Assembly: GCA_038363925.1 (NCBI GenBank)
Contig: JAQQWL010000001.1
Span: forward strand, 992,001 to 1,056,000
Direction: 5' to 3'
Source of the DNA: Apiospora phragmitis
Lineage: Eukaryota > Ascomycota > Sordariomycetes > Amphisphaeriales > Apiosporaceae
DNA length: 64,000 bases
Shown in pieces: positions 24,114 through 35,650 of the stretch (the first letter of the stretch is position 1; each line of letters starts with the position of its first letter). A program made the position numbers and the translations under genes. The notes beneath the pieces were generated by a model. That model made no database searches and was not told the origin of the DNA. It saw only the letters and a program-made list of their open reading frames with translations.

Positions 24114-27100
24114 GCAGCTACTTACTACAGTACGCTCGGTGCCCTGGATTCATCGAGCACACCGCGCAGCGGCATACTTTACGACTGAAAAGATATATCT
24201 TACCAAGAGAGTATAGAGGAGCCATGGATATCTTGTCGATTCACGAATTACGACCCTTTTCACAAAATGTTTTTATGGCCAACCGGTCTTTTCGAGTTAG
24301 GACAGCATTAGGAAACCTCAGGGAGGGACAGGGCGAAACACTGCAACAACAACAATACGGGTATAGAAGGAACAGGGCCTCGGATGGCAAAGGGATACGG
24401 TACGGCATAAGGAATCAGGGATTTGGGATCTGGGGTGTTTTGCTTTCAGCTCTGCTTTTCTTGATAGCATGCAACTTGGCGGCATGCACGAATGGGACAA
24501 TGCATAGACTCGGGATGATCTCGAGGGGCGTTGGCTTTTGATCAATTTCTGGTTGTTTGGGGGGAAAAGAAAGACATTGTCCTGTGGAGGTGCCGGGCTC
24601 AAGAAACCCGGCATCATTTCATTAGGCAAGAGAGGCAACTCTCGTTTTGTTATTGTTTAACATGTTGTTGATGGATGGGATATACCACTGGGTCTTGTTT
24701 TTGTGTGTGCGCGCGCAGTTTGGTTTCAGTTTGGTTTTTCCTATGGGTTTGCTTTTTGGACGGCCAGACGAGAAAAGGGGCTTTATGAATTTTTGTGCCA
24801 GGACTAGTTTACAGCAAGAGATACCAACCTACAGTTTGATTTGGTCATTTGTATCTCATATTGCATGAATGAGTATGGAGTCTGGCCGCCTACCGGGCTG
24901 CATTAAGGGGCATACTTGGAGACAGCGGAAATGAGAGAGAAGCAACTTCTTGGGCCTTTTCATCATCGACATGCAAATGCACTATGCTTTGCCCATCGTG
25001 ATAACGTAGTAGTAGCCTGTGATATGCCTTCGCGTTTTCTCCCCGGTTCCAAGGACGGCAGGTACATAGTCTATCTACCTAACCCAATCTGAAGCACCAA
25101 CTGATCTGTCATTCGAATTTCTAGTACATGTCTGACAAAGGCCCAACCTGATGCAAACTCAATGTGCGTTGCATCTCGTACGAAAAGTAAAGTTATGTGG
25201 TGATGGACATTGACGGCATTTGTCGTCCTCACCGCGACCCCACCCTTCAGACTTTGAAGCTGTATGAGACACTTGACCGTTGTGGAATAATTGCTTTTCT
25301 TTCTCGGTATATGTCTTGGAGTTGGACCCTCCCCCCTGCAGCTCTGCCCATCATATGCAGTCCGTCGTCCGAGTGTTGTGTCTCAACAAGCGAGTGCTTT
25401 CTTCTACTCATCCAGGCCAGGCCATGGCACAAAAGGGCGGTAAAGAGGGGCGTGTCTGGTACATGATTGACCGAGAGGAGGTCTCGTCCGTGTGCGGTTC
25501 TTTTTTGTAAGTGCTAGTGTGCCCGGCACCGGGCCTTGGTTTGTTGCTTGGCTCTTTCTTGACACGTAAAATCATTACCTAAGTACATATATAGGCGACA
25601 TTACCAACCAGGGGGGGTGTATGCAAATCGAGAAATTTGAGCGCAAAATGAAGCAATACGGGCATGTGATCACAAGCCGATTGGATAATAGGGGCTCGGC
25701 TCGGAACTGCCCCATGGCTATAAGTTCTTCGCGTCACTAGTAAGGCGTACTCAACTTTGGATACTCAAGCTGTGATAGGCTAGGCTCTTCCTGTTTTGGC
25801 AGACCTGTCAAAAAAACGGTGTGTTGGTGTTCGTTTAGGTTAGTAATTTGTGTTCTGATGGCGTCTTATATGAACCAGTGATGGGGAATGAACGACAGCC
25901 CTTTCGGCAAGGAGAAACTACCTAGCGCCAACACCTACTACTGACTATAGTTTATTATTATTCTTGAAAATGGAAAAGTCTTTTTCCCTCCCGATCTTTA
26001 TAACTGGCCAGGTTCAATCAACACAACCCGCTTGGCCGGGGTTCCATCCGACGGAGCACAGTTGGTTACCTTTGCCATGTTGTCGTCACTGGAAGACGGA
26101 AGGAGCTGCTGGTGGCCCCCCTATGTGGGAGATGCAGGTGGGCCCCCCTCTTCCCCTCCCCCGACCGATCACGTCCACCATCATATGCCCCGTCCAGCAG
26201 CATGTTAGGTATCCAAGCATTTGGCATTTGTCAAGCAGTCTGGCAGGTTGGCGTTTGGGATCTCGGGGAGAGAGTGGGTAGTGTCAAGTGTGGGGGTTCC
26301 ACGTTCCCAATCCTCCAACGAGTTCGGGCAGAGCGGAGCGGACTGTGGAGAGAGAGAGGCCATGGCTGCATGGGGCGCGAAGGTAGATCATTCTTTTCCC
26401 TTTGATCCTTATCAATGCCAGCCAAGGACCCCTCCACCCTGCCACCCTCGTCAGAAATCCTCGTCAGCTGGTGGCAGAGAAAAGCCAATTGCTCAAATGC
26501 ATTTGCTATGCCGCGCCCCTCAGGGCAAATGCCTTCCGTCACAAACTGGTATTGACATGACTTACGTATGTCAATGTATGTAGGTAAGAAAGGCAGAGTA
26601 GGACTCGGCTGACCCATGTAGCTTGCTTATCCTAGATGGTCCCGACAGTGTGTTATCTCGAATCTCTCGTATCAAGCAAGCTATCAATCAATCAAGCTAC
26701 CAACCTGTCTGTCCTGCCTATCCTCAAGCTCAAGCTCATCTCCTACCACTCGCTGTGTTACCTACCTATCTAACTTGACGTGACAACTGCCCAACTCTTG
26801 CTAAATACCTCATTGACGGTTACATGAGGCATCTTCAGTTCAATTGGTATATACTATATAGATGTATATGTCATCATCTATATACGTAATTGAGCCTAGC
26901 CTTCCCCATCCTCCTTCACCTTAGCCTACCCGCCAATTCTTCTCACTTTGCGACCAACCAACAGTCATCAGCATACCTATCGTACCGACTTATTCAAGGT
27001 CGCAGCTGGACATCATCATTCACAAGACTTCATTAACGAGCAAAAGCTACTGCTAGGTAGCTTTGTCGCTGCGAAGCATCATCTTGCGGTCTGGACTACG

Positions 27101-27394
27101 CTCTTTCTCACTTTTGTTTCTCAAGAGCTTCGTTCCCCTCCCCGCATTATAGCTGCCACCAAAGCTCTTACGAAGGAAGCCTCGGATCCCCCGAATCCCA
27201 AAAAAACCGCGATACTACAGAAATGGGGGGTTAGGCATTGTCAAACTTGGGATTCGCCAGTCGACAAAAGCTGCAGCTACTTGTTGCACCTTGCGCCAGC
27301 TTACGCGCCAGAGTTCGAGCTCGATTCTCCGTCAGTGGGCAGCCATCATTGTCTGTGTGTGCTCGACAAGTCAGCCCGAGCTGCGAATTTACCA
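24114..27394. other. Intergenic region upstream of the UaY-like gene
   Basis: About 3.3 kb without a recognisable gene. The first few hundred bases are presumed 3' UTR of the transporter; the last ~700 bp (CT-rich, repeated CAAGCT and CTACC strings, several ATGs) look like promoter and long leader of the regulator. A frame open from 26948 runs into the regulator's first exon, but its upstream part is low complexity and probably leader. Confidence 0.45.
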
Positions 27395-30300
27395 ATGTCG
27401 ACGCACTCATCGCCCACTCCGGACACCCATCCGCCCAAACGACCAAGGCGGTCCTCGCCCGAGAGAGCCTCCCCGAACACCGCCGCGCCAGCTGCTCCGA
27501 CATCGCCTGCCACCGATCAGTCGCCAACCGATGCTGCGACTGGAGTTAAGATCGGACAGAGCAGCAATTTCCGCAATGTTAGCGCCTGCAACCGCTGCCG
27601 CCTGCGCAAGAACCGCTGCGACCAAAAGCTTCCGAGCTGTGCGAGCTGCGAGAAAGCTCGAGTGCCCTGTGTAGGCTATGACCCTATAACGAAGCGAGAG
27701 ATTCCTCGGAGGTTAGTCAATGGCTCTATTCTCTTACCGCTACTCTGCGGGGAAAATGCGCAACCTTGCGCAAGTTCCGTGTTCAGTTGTGTCGGCGGTA
27801 CGCTGACGTAATTCTAGCTATGTCTACTATCTCGAAACGCGCGTCGAGCAGTTAGAGGCGCTGCTACGCGCCAACATCATTCAGTTTCCGCCCTCGGAGG
27901 ACCTCGATCACTGCTCTCGGACAGGCGCGGACGGTGGCGCTGGTGTCTCACCGACCGATGGCAACCAACCCGGCCCACACGACTCACCAGACCGCCGCGC
28001 ACCATTACGTCAAGACGGCAATGCGAACGATAATGGCAGGCAAAATCATAACACCAATCGTGGGATCGCACCCTCCAAGAGGCAACTCGGGTCAGCCAAT
28101 GGCGTCTCCTTTGCGCGAGTGGTGTTTGCTGCAGTCCAATCCTCTATGGGCGACCAGCGGTCGAGCTCCGACAAGACTGGGGGCGCACGTCCGTATAAAC
28201 CGATAGCTGGCAATGGAGCCGTTGCATCGGGCACTTCAATGCGAGACTCGTTCTTTGGCTTGCATACCAAGCCCACTATCAGCCAGGCCGAGTTTCCTAA
28301 CAAGGAACTGGCCCTGAAATTGGTGAACTTGTACTTTGAACATGCCAACCCCCAGATACCCGTCCTACATCGCGTCAACTTCATGGAAATGTTTGAACTA
28401 GCCTACGCCAGTGAAGGCAGGATCAGGGGTCCAAGGGAGCTGTACATTCTAAATATGGTCTTCGCTATTGGTGGCGGTATTATCATGGATGGGCAGGCCT
28501 TCAAACCTACGGAAGGTAATGGCGAAGCAAAAGGGTCCAGACAAGCCCAGCCTGAAGAGTACCATGCCAGTGCTATTGTCCACTTGGAGGCATGTCTAAG
28601 CATCAGTGGGGGCGGGCTAGAAGAGCTACAAGCTGTGCTGTTGCTTGCCAACTTTGCCTTGCTTCGTCCAGTTCCCCCTGGCTTGTGGTAAGTTTTATAG
28701 AAGCTGTGTTTCAGTTCGTCACTAATAAGCCCGCAGGTACATCGTCGGCGTAGCTGTCCGCTTGGCCGTCGATCTCGGTCTTCATTATGAGGACGGCAAA
28801 GATGTGGAAGTTGGTCTGCCCAATGGTAACCCTGGACCGCCCGCAGAGGCCGAAAATCCACGTGAGGCGTACTGGAAGGAGAAAGGAAGACGCGAGTATG
28901 TGCGAGATATGCGAAGAAGGCTCTGGTGGTGCACATACTCCTTCGATCGACTCGTTAGCGCTTGCGTCGGCCGGCCTTTCGGGGTGTCGGATCAGGTCGT
29001 CACCACGGAATTCCCCTCGCTCCTAGACGACAAGTACATAACGCTTTCCGGCCTCAATCCACCATCTGGGACCGAAAGCTCCTATAAGATTGTTGCCTAC
29101 CACTACTTCCGTCTTCGCCTGCTACAGTCGGAAATCCTCCAGGTTCTTCAGTACCAGCAAGCACTCATTGCGAGGAAAACGGGCCAAAACAGTGGCAACA
29201 AGTACATGCACACGCATCTGCCTTCTCCATTCCTAGACCGATTTGACTCATTCCGATCTTGGAGGAGAGATATCGACAGACGTCTATTGGAATGGAAAAA
29301 CAGTTCCCCTACAAGGGAAGATTCAGGCGTGGCCTTCTCCACCGAGTTCTTAGACCTCAACTACTGGCAAGCCATAATTATGCTGTATAGACAAAGTCTT
29401 AGCATCCCTGCTATGTTCGAGGGCGAATACAACACCTCGAAAGAGATGGATAGCCCCTCGATCTACCCGGCGGAGCAAGGGGAAGATGTAGAAAGAGTCT
29501 ACCTCAAAGTTGCGGAAGCAGGACAAAAGATCATTCGTCTATACCGACAATTACATGTCATGGGTCTCGTCAACTACACCTACTTAGCAACGCATCATCT
29601 GTTCATGGCAGGCATTTCGTATCTTTATGCCATCTGGCATTCACGTATAGTACGAAGCCGGCTGGTAAGTTTGCCATAACTATTCTTTCTTCTTCCGGAA
29701 TCTGGCTAACAATAAACAATAGAGCAATGACGAGGTCGACTTCACGATACTTGCAGCTACGTCGGTCTTCTCCGATCTCATCGAGAAATGCCCCCCAGCA
29801 GAGGCGTGTCGGGATGCTTTCGATCGTACGTCAAAAGCCACAATCAAAATGGCTTCCTCGAAAGGTGGCTTCGGCCGAATTGTCAATCGGTCCAAACATA
29901 GCTCCAAGGGGAGCCATGACCGAGACTACATTTCGGCTCGTGATGCGACTGCGAACCGCCAAAAGCAACATCAGTACCGGGCATCGATGGAACAGGCCAA
30001 TTTCCGGCCAACCCCTCAGTCCCAATTCGACATGACCTCGACTCCGTCAACTGATGGATTTGCCATGAACAATTTCTCCAACCAGTTGCGCCCCATGCAA
30101 CCGAACCAGCAGTTCAGTCTTTCGATGCCAAGCATCAAGCCAGACCCAGACGGCTTTTCCATGCTGCGCGGCCTGGCGACCACGAACCTGAGCAATAGTG
30201 CTAGCCCCGACACGAACACAGGTCCAGATAACTCGTCCATCGACCCCGTTCTCTTGCCATCCCCTGCGGGCCAGCAGGTGCAGTCCCCCATCTCCGTGGC

Positions 30301-30625
30301 CAGCCTCGCCACGCCCGTCTCGGCCCCGGGAACCAGCATGGCCAACATCCTGAACCACACAACATCGCCGACATCCTCGGCCTTTACGCCCGGCGGGCAG
30401 CAGCTCAACTACGCCGACCTCCAGGGCATGGGCTTCCTGCAGGGCCTGGCCAACATGGGCGGGCCCGGCGCCTTCGACGGTGACATGAGCGGCGAGCAGC
30501 AGATGGACCTCGGCTTCGGCCTGGGCTGGGAGGGCACGCATCACGATTTCAGCGACGGGCAGCAACTCGACCTGTTTGACGGCTTCTTCTTCGGCGGCCA
30601 GACGGGAGGCGGCGGTGGCGGGTGA
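27395..30625 (+). CDS. Zn2Cys6 transcription factor, UaY/PPR1 type (probable purine-utilization activator)
   Basis: Nuclear DNA-binding activator. Four exons: 27395-27711, 27818-28687, 28737-29664 and 29723-30625, giving 1005 residues. The Zn2Cys6 cluster is at residues 65-92 (Cys 65, 68, 75, 82, 85, 92; spacing 2-6-6-2-6), followed by YDPITKREIPR and SYVYYLETRVEQLEALL, a linker and coiled-coil start. That block matches the PPR1 (pyrimidine) and UaY (purine) pair of regulators, which bind CGG repeats spaced by six bases. The middle holds the fungal TF homology region (FPNKELALKLVNLYFEHANPQIPVLHR, later MRRRLWWCTYSFDRLVS). The C-terminal ~250 residues are rich in Gln, Ser, Pro and Gly, as in activation domains. 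Length fits UaY (about 1,060 in Aspergillus). Assignment to purine control is family inference; other PPR1-like regulators are possible. Confidence 0.85.
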
Positions 30626-31901
30626 CGAAGTGAAGGAAGATGATTAATCGGCAGAAAATATCGGAGCCTGTAGAGTTGATTGTCACGGTCATGAATTTTC
30701 AAAGGCTTGGGAAGAGGGATTAGAGGGAATATGGGATATAATCGCTTAAAACAGACGAATGTCTGGTCACCATCTTCGATGGGATTGGGTCGGACTGGAT
30801 TTGGCTTGTTTCTCGGGATATGAATCGATTGATGGAACTGTCATGCATACTGCAAAGATAATACCCTATGATAATTTACTTAGTTTTTTTCGTTTCTGCC
30901 TGAGACGTCCCCCTTGAGACTCTTTGGTATCTCTTTGCCTACAGCCCCGGGGCTTCCTTCTTCGATTAGGCCAAGTGCAGCTCGCTGACCATGAGACAGC
31001 TCTCAGCAGTTGTAGTAACGGTATGGCGTGTTAAAAGTGAGGTCAAGACATCCCATTCCAGTAGTGAACATCAATGCTGTTGTATCACCTGCTACAGCGG
31101 TAATGTAAAACTGTTACGGTAACTTGGAATGGGATATAGTATAACCGTCTGATGGCTTTTTGAGGCACCCCGTTTTCTGTTAACAATTATCCCGTTGTAG
31201 TGATAAAGAAAGCTTGCTTGACATTATTTCCCCGCAATCCATCGTTTACTCCCTCGATCTCTCCGACATCTTCTTTCTCGCAATCGTCATGGCAACAGAC
31301 TCATAAGGCCAATCAGTCCCCAAGTCAGCGAGGCCACTCTCCAGATCAACCCGATGAGCCACCTGGATGGTAGTCGGTGTTACCATCGACAACGACGGAC
31401 TCATCGGTGTAGATACCAAGACCACATGCCTTACCCTTGCTGCCAGTTTCCGTGGCTTCAGACACGGGGATAACATTATGTATTATCTTGTGATAATATT
31501 ATTCGCAGTAGCTTCCGTTGTATGGCTGCTATGGCCTCGGTCACAGCTTCGACAGCATCCGGTCGATCGCCATTGCGGCTGTCAGTTTCGGTGGCTAGAG
31601 GGATGACTTCTTGCATAGATGGGACGCACAGCCCATCTATGTACAGCTGTAGCTTGAAATCATCTACAGGCCTCGCTAAAATGTGCTTTTCTCCGTACAC
31701 CAGGTGAGTCTTTGCCGAGTCAGGTTGTCGGTCGAAATCGTCGTCATCATCCAGGTTCAGATGGTGTCGCATTGCGCCCAGCAATATTCCATACATCTTT
31801 CTGCATCCTCTCAGCAGGAAAACGAGTACGAATCTCTCCGACCATAGCACCAGGAGGAATAAAGGAGTGAGGATCCGAAACATGGTAACAACGAGAAACC
31901 C
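30626..31901. other. Intergenic region with unassigned minus-strand ORFs
   Basis: About 1.3 kb between two 3' ends. Overlapping minus-strand ORFs at 31476-31883 (135 codons) and 31246-31476 (76 codons) look slightly protein-like (an Asp run, then a mixed hydrophilic stretch), but no family, start context or consistent splice set could be established. They may be relics of a gene downstream of the SigF-like gene, or chance. Confidence 0.35.
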
Positions 31902-32546
31902 CTAGATTTTCGACTGCTTCAATCCATGCGGCTCCAGAAACGTCAGTGGCCAGAAAATCAAGACACACAAGGCGCACACAATAGTCGACACAAGCTGCCC
32001 CGTGACCCAGGTGAGAGAGCCGCCCCAGGGAGCAATGAACTTGAGCCATTCGTTGGCCTGGTAAAGATCCTCCTGGCCTTTGATAAAATAGCGGAAGCGC
32101 GCAGTCTTGTCGCCAGGGGGAATGATTGTGTTGGCATCTGCCGGTCGGCCGTCCTCGTCGACGGGAAGGTGTGCCAGCTCAAGGACGGTGACGAGTTTGG
32201 CGTGGGATTGCCACAGGCTGAAGGGGACAAACCAAAGCGTGAAGACCTGGCGCATGGTGAGGTACAGCAAGTTGTGCTGTTGGTCGAGCACTCTGGAGTC
32301 GACATGGATCTCGATTTTGGGGCTGAGAATACGATACCACTGGTAAATGAAGCCGACAAAGGTACGAGAATCGATTCTCCCGAGGAAGGGCAGGTCTACT
32401 CCTGAGAAGGAGGGCACTCTGCACAAAGGATGAATGAAGTAGGCATCTGGGGTGAAATAGTCGTCCAAGATGGCCTTCTGGTCGTCGGCGCTGCCTTCGC
32501 AGAGCGTGGTGACGATGCCGTCGATTTCGCGGACTGGATGGTCCAT
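31902..32546 (-). CDS. SigF-like NTF2-like domain protein with C-terminal membrane anchor
   Basis: A single exon of 214 residues. Residues 1 to ~150 fit the fungal 'SigF-like NTF2-like' family: an N-terminal helix with REIDGIVTTLCEGSADDQKAILDDYFTPDAYFIHPLC, then VDSRVLDQQHNLLYLTMRQVFTLWFVPF and FIKGQEDLYQANEWLKFIAPWGG. This is the cone-shaped alpha+beta fold used for ligand binding or catalysis in many unrelated proteins. Near the C-terminus a hydrophobic stretch of about 20 residues (VSTIVCALCVLIFWPLTFL) suggests a tail anchor. Function in fungi is unknown. The ATG at 32546 begins the conserved region. A near-perfect 19-bp inverted repeat lies about 200 bp upstream. Confidence 0.8.
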   Translation of the reverse strand: MDHPVREIDGIVTTLCEGSADDQKAILDDYFTPDAYFIHPLCRVPSFSGVDLPFLGRIDSRTFVGFIYQWYRILSPKIEIHVDSRVLDQQHNLLYLTMRQVFTLWFVPFSLWQSHAKLVTVLELAHLPVDEDGRPADANTIIPPGDKTARFRYFIKGQEDLYQANEWLKFIAPWGGSLTWVTGQLVSTIVCALCVLIFWPLTFLEPHGLKQSKI

Positions 32547-33691
32547 TGCAAGGGAGTTTTGAGCTATGGTGAGGAGACAGATGGCTGTGATGGGGATTGA
32601 GATTGTCGGACAGGTAGAGTTGAAGACGAGAAGAACAATTGTTGTATTTCTACCTGGATGCTGAAACGAAACGAAGTGCCATTGCTCCGTAAGTCATCAG
32701 AAGTTGCGAAGGCCTCGGCGGCACCTGCCCCTGTATGATGATGTCATCTCGCTAACGTTACGTTAGCGCTTTCTTCCATCAGGGGAAGTCGCATGGATGA
32801 GGTGCCGGTGGCCGGGGCGTGCCTGCTTGTAAACTTATAAGTCAGCAGCAGCTCGAGCTCCTTCAAATAAAATGCACCTTTATTACGGGAAGCTCAATCC
32901 TGTTTGTACCTTCGTGTCACCCAAAGCTCAATTCTGTTCTGGGCACCTATATTCCAACGAATCTGAAATCATTTGTGGCAGGTTCAAGTAAAAGCAACAA
33001 CTGGATGATTGAGATATGAAGCGTCCGAGGCATGTCTATGTCGCCCCCTTGGTACGAGGGAGGTCGAAATAAACATGTGAAAATAAGAACCGAGTCCAGA
33101 ATCCACTTGCACCGAAAGCCTGAATGTCATGCTCGAGCCTCGGGACGCAGTTACTCACTGTCCACCACAAATCACCTTTTAGTTTAGCTCTCTTTGACGA
33201 TTACGAGTATGCGATTGCCTAGGTAAAGTACTTAAGTATGTAACATGTTGCCCAGCCGAAAGTCTTACGTTCAGATCGTTTGAAGCCCAGAGCCCGAAGG
33301 CCAGGCTCGCTAGGCCAGTGGTTATGAGTTTGCTACTGCGCGTACTGCTTGAATCCAACTGTTTTTGACCGCGATACCGCATGCGAGAGGCGGAGCGGCG
33401 CATAAAATGAAGAATTATCTAACGATGTACAGTTTTTCCATAACGACCCATCCCAATGACTGATCTCAGAACCACTACCGCCTGTCCTGGCTTGTGTATG
33501 CGGACAGAAAAGTACATCACCAAAGTAGGTCAGGTCCTCGATGGAGAACATAAGTGTCCTCTTCGCCAATTATGTCCAGTGAACTCCTCTGGTAGCTCGA
33601 AAATCATACATTGTGTGTACCCCCTGAGACCTGGTATCCGCTAGCTGCTTCCATTATAACGTGACAACAAAACGTGACGCATCATTTCTCT
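32547..33691. other. Intergenic region upstream of the SigF-like gene
   Basis: About 1.1 kb. It holds the presumed promoter of the SigF-like gene, including the inverted repeat at 32750-32768, and the 3' UTR of the next gene. ORFs here are short and unrecognised. Confidence 0.45.
32750..32768. promoter_or_regulatory. 19-bp inverted repeat, possible operator
   Basis: CGCTAACGT and ACGTTAGCG are exact reverse complements separated by one T. The element is 204 bp upstream of the ATG of the SigF-like gene, where transcription-factor sites are expected. A dimeric regulator could bind it; no known family site was matched. Confidence 0.5.
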
Positions 33692-34488
33692 CTAATCGTA
33701 TCGTCGGCGCGACTCGCTGCGGCGGCGACTCATACTCCGCATCGGCTCGTCGCCGCCCGCGTAGCGGTATGGGTCGACGTCTCTATACCCGCTGCTGCGC
33801 CGCTCGCTGCTTCTCCTCCGGTGGCGCCTGCTCTCGCGCCTCCTCGGCGGCGTGTGCTCCTCGATGACCACGACCTCGTCGTCAGACTCGTCGCTCATGG
33901 GCGGAGGCGGGAGCGGGGGCCCGGACATGCGCTGCGGGGGCGGCCCACGGTTCCTGCGCGCCGTCGTCGTCTCCTCGACGACGATGCGCTCGGGGGGCGG
34001 CGGCACGACGCGCTCCTCGCGCATCTCGACCGTCTCGCGCCGCCGCCCGACGGAGCGCGAGCGCGAGTGGTGCCGCTGGCTGCGCCGGTGCTTGCGGGAC
34101 TTGCGCGTCACGACGGAGCCCGACACGAGGGAGCCCTCGGTCTCGACGATGACGTTGGTGTTGCCGCGGCCGTTGCCCAGGTTGACGCACGTGTAGACCA
34201 GCCAGAGGACGAGCAGGAAGCCGGCGATGGACCCCAGCACGATGCCCACCACCCACCCCGGCTCGGGCCCCGAGGGCGCGTTGCCGTATCCTGGGGCACG
34301 GTCGAGACACCGGTCGCGAGCCGCGGGAATAACCTCGTCACCGTCGAGGCGAGGCTCAGGGTCCGTGTGGGGGTGGCGGGCGACTGCGGCTGGTTTCTTG
34401 AACGGAATGGCGACTCGGTCGGGAGATGGGATGCGAAGTCGTGCGCGAGACTGCGTACAGTCTTTACTAAAGGCGGCGGTGGTGGCAT
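33692..34488 (-). CDS. Single-pass membrane protein with Arg-rich cytosolic tail (start and intron uncertain)
   Basis: The well-supported part is below 34290: a TM segment (GWVVGIVLGSIAGFLLVLWLVYTC) followed by ~160 residues rich in Arg, Ser, Glu and Pro, with PPPPERIVVEETT and EDDEVVVIEEHTPPRRRES-like acidic and basic blocks. That frame has no ATG upstream before a stop. A different frame starts with ATG at 34488 (MPPPPPLVKTV, then ASHLPTESPF). An intron 34403-34291 (113 nt, GTTCAA to CCCCAG) would join them as exons 34488-34404 and 34290-33692, giving 227 residues and the smooth text LPTESPFR-YGNAPSGPEP. The donor is weak, so a one-base frame error is an alternative. Fungal proteins of this design (short ectodomain, TM, basic tail) are common and uncharacterised. 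Confidence 0.55.
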
Positions 34489-35650
34489 TGCGACTTATTA
34501 AGGCTTATTCAATCCCGCAGGTTTCCAGAGCGACGCGGGAAAGATGGCATGAAGAAACAGTCTACTCTCTAGTAAAGATGATAATAACTGAACAGAGCGC
34601 AATTCAAGAAAGCACAAATCTCCAAGCAGGTAAACGCAGCATTGGCATGGTGGGAGCTGCGCGTCTGTTCGGGCAAGGACGAAACGAGAGCGTTTGTCAG
34701 CCTCCGAAATAACAAAAATAATGAATGGCGCTGGAGTGCTGACAATAGATGCAGATTGCGCTGGAGGGGCGCCGCAGCAACCGGCCGATCGGTTTGGAGC
34801 CAGTGGGCGAGACTCAACGGTAACGCTGCCTAGACCCACTAGCCCCCCCCCCCCCAAGAAGCATCCAATCAATCGACCAACAGAGAATGCTGTGCGCTCT
34901 TCTGCGTAACGCAATCAACGAGTGACAGCTTCTGTAGTAGATGCCAGCTGCACAATCGGAAGAAAAAGCATGGAAAAGAATGGTTTCAGAACGTTGGCAA
35001 GATAAGTGGTGGGTATCATACTGGTTGTACATCATCGTGGCTTATTACGAGAGGTTGGACTCGACTACTTGTTTAGTGGGCATATCATTAGTGTGGAGCG
35101 CACTAACAATACCAACATACAGGTACTTACCTACCCACCCCATGCGACTCTATGATAGAGATATCATATGCATTCATATACCTAGCTGAGTACGGGTTGT
35201 AAAATGTTACTACCACCTAATCAACTATACACATATATTTTCCAAGCTGAGATGCAAGGTACATATGAATATTCTCGTTTGGAGGTTGCATGTACCTCGT
35301 GTAAGTTAGGAGCCAGTCAAGTGTATCTGAAAATGTGGCCTCGTTCATACAATGATCGACGGGTTTTTGAAAGAGACTCCCATAGTACCATATGGTCTCA
35401 AAGGGACGCTATAGAGACCAGTTTGAGGCATCATTGTCGACCCCTTCCGCATCCGGTGGACAATGCTGCCTTTGGTACGAACGAATCTGGTGTCCTTTAT
35501 TAGCAGTATAGAAAGCTGGTGTCAACTGCCTGGCTCTTCGGTTATCGTAGATTTCCCTGCTAAACTACATGTTTTCTGAACATCTTCATTTCTTACAAAT
35601 TATAGAGCATAGCAAAGTGCCGCAGACACCAAAACCGCACTTCAGAAAAC
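34489..35650. other. Divergent intergenic region with a C13 run
   Basis: About 1.2 kb between two starts. A C13 run lies at 34843-34855. A minus-strand 138-codon ORF (34498-34914) has no family resemblance. Nothing else was recognised. Confidence 0.4.

Noticed and set aside
26948..27394. N-terminal extension of the UaY-like protein from an upstream ATG
   Set aside because: The added 149 codons are in CT-rich leader-like DNA with low-complexity text; the ATG at 27395 has better context and the expected distance to the zinc cluster.
31246..31883. Small gene downstream of the SigF-like gene
   Set aside because: Protein-like fragments occur in several frames, but no start, splice set or family could be supported.
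33674..34501. 275-codon plus-strand ORF
   Set aside because: Antisense shadow of the membrane-protein gene; a GC-rich Arg/Glu-rich coding strand creates long open antisense frames.
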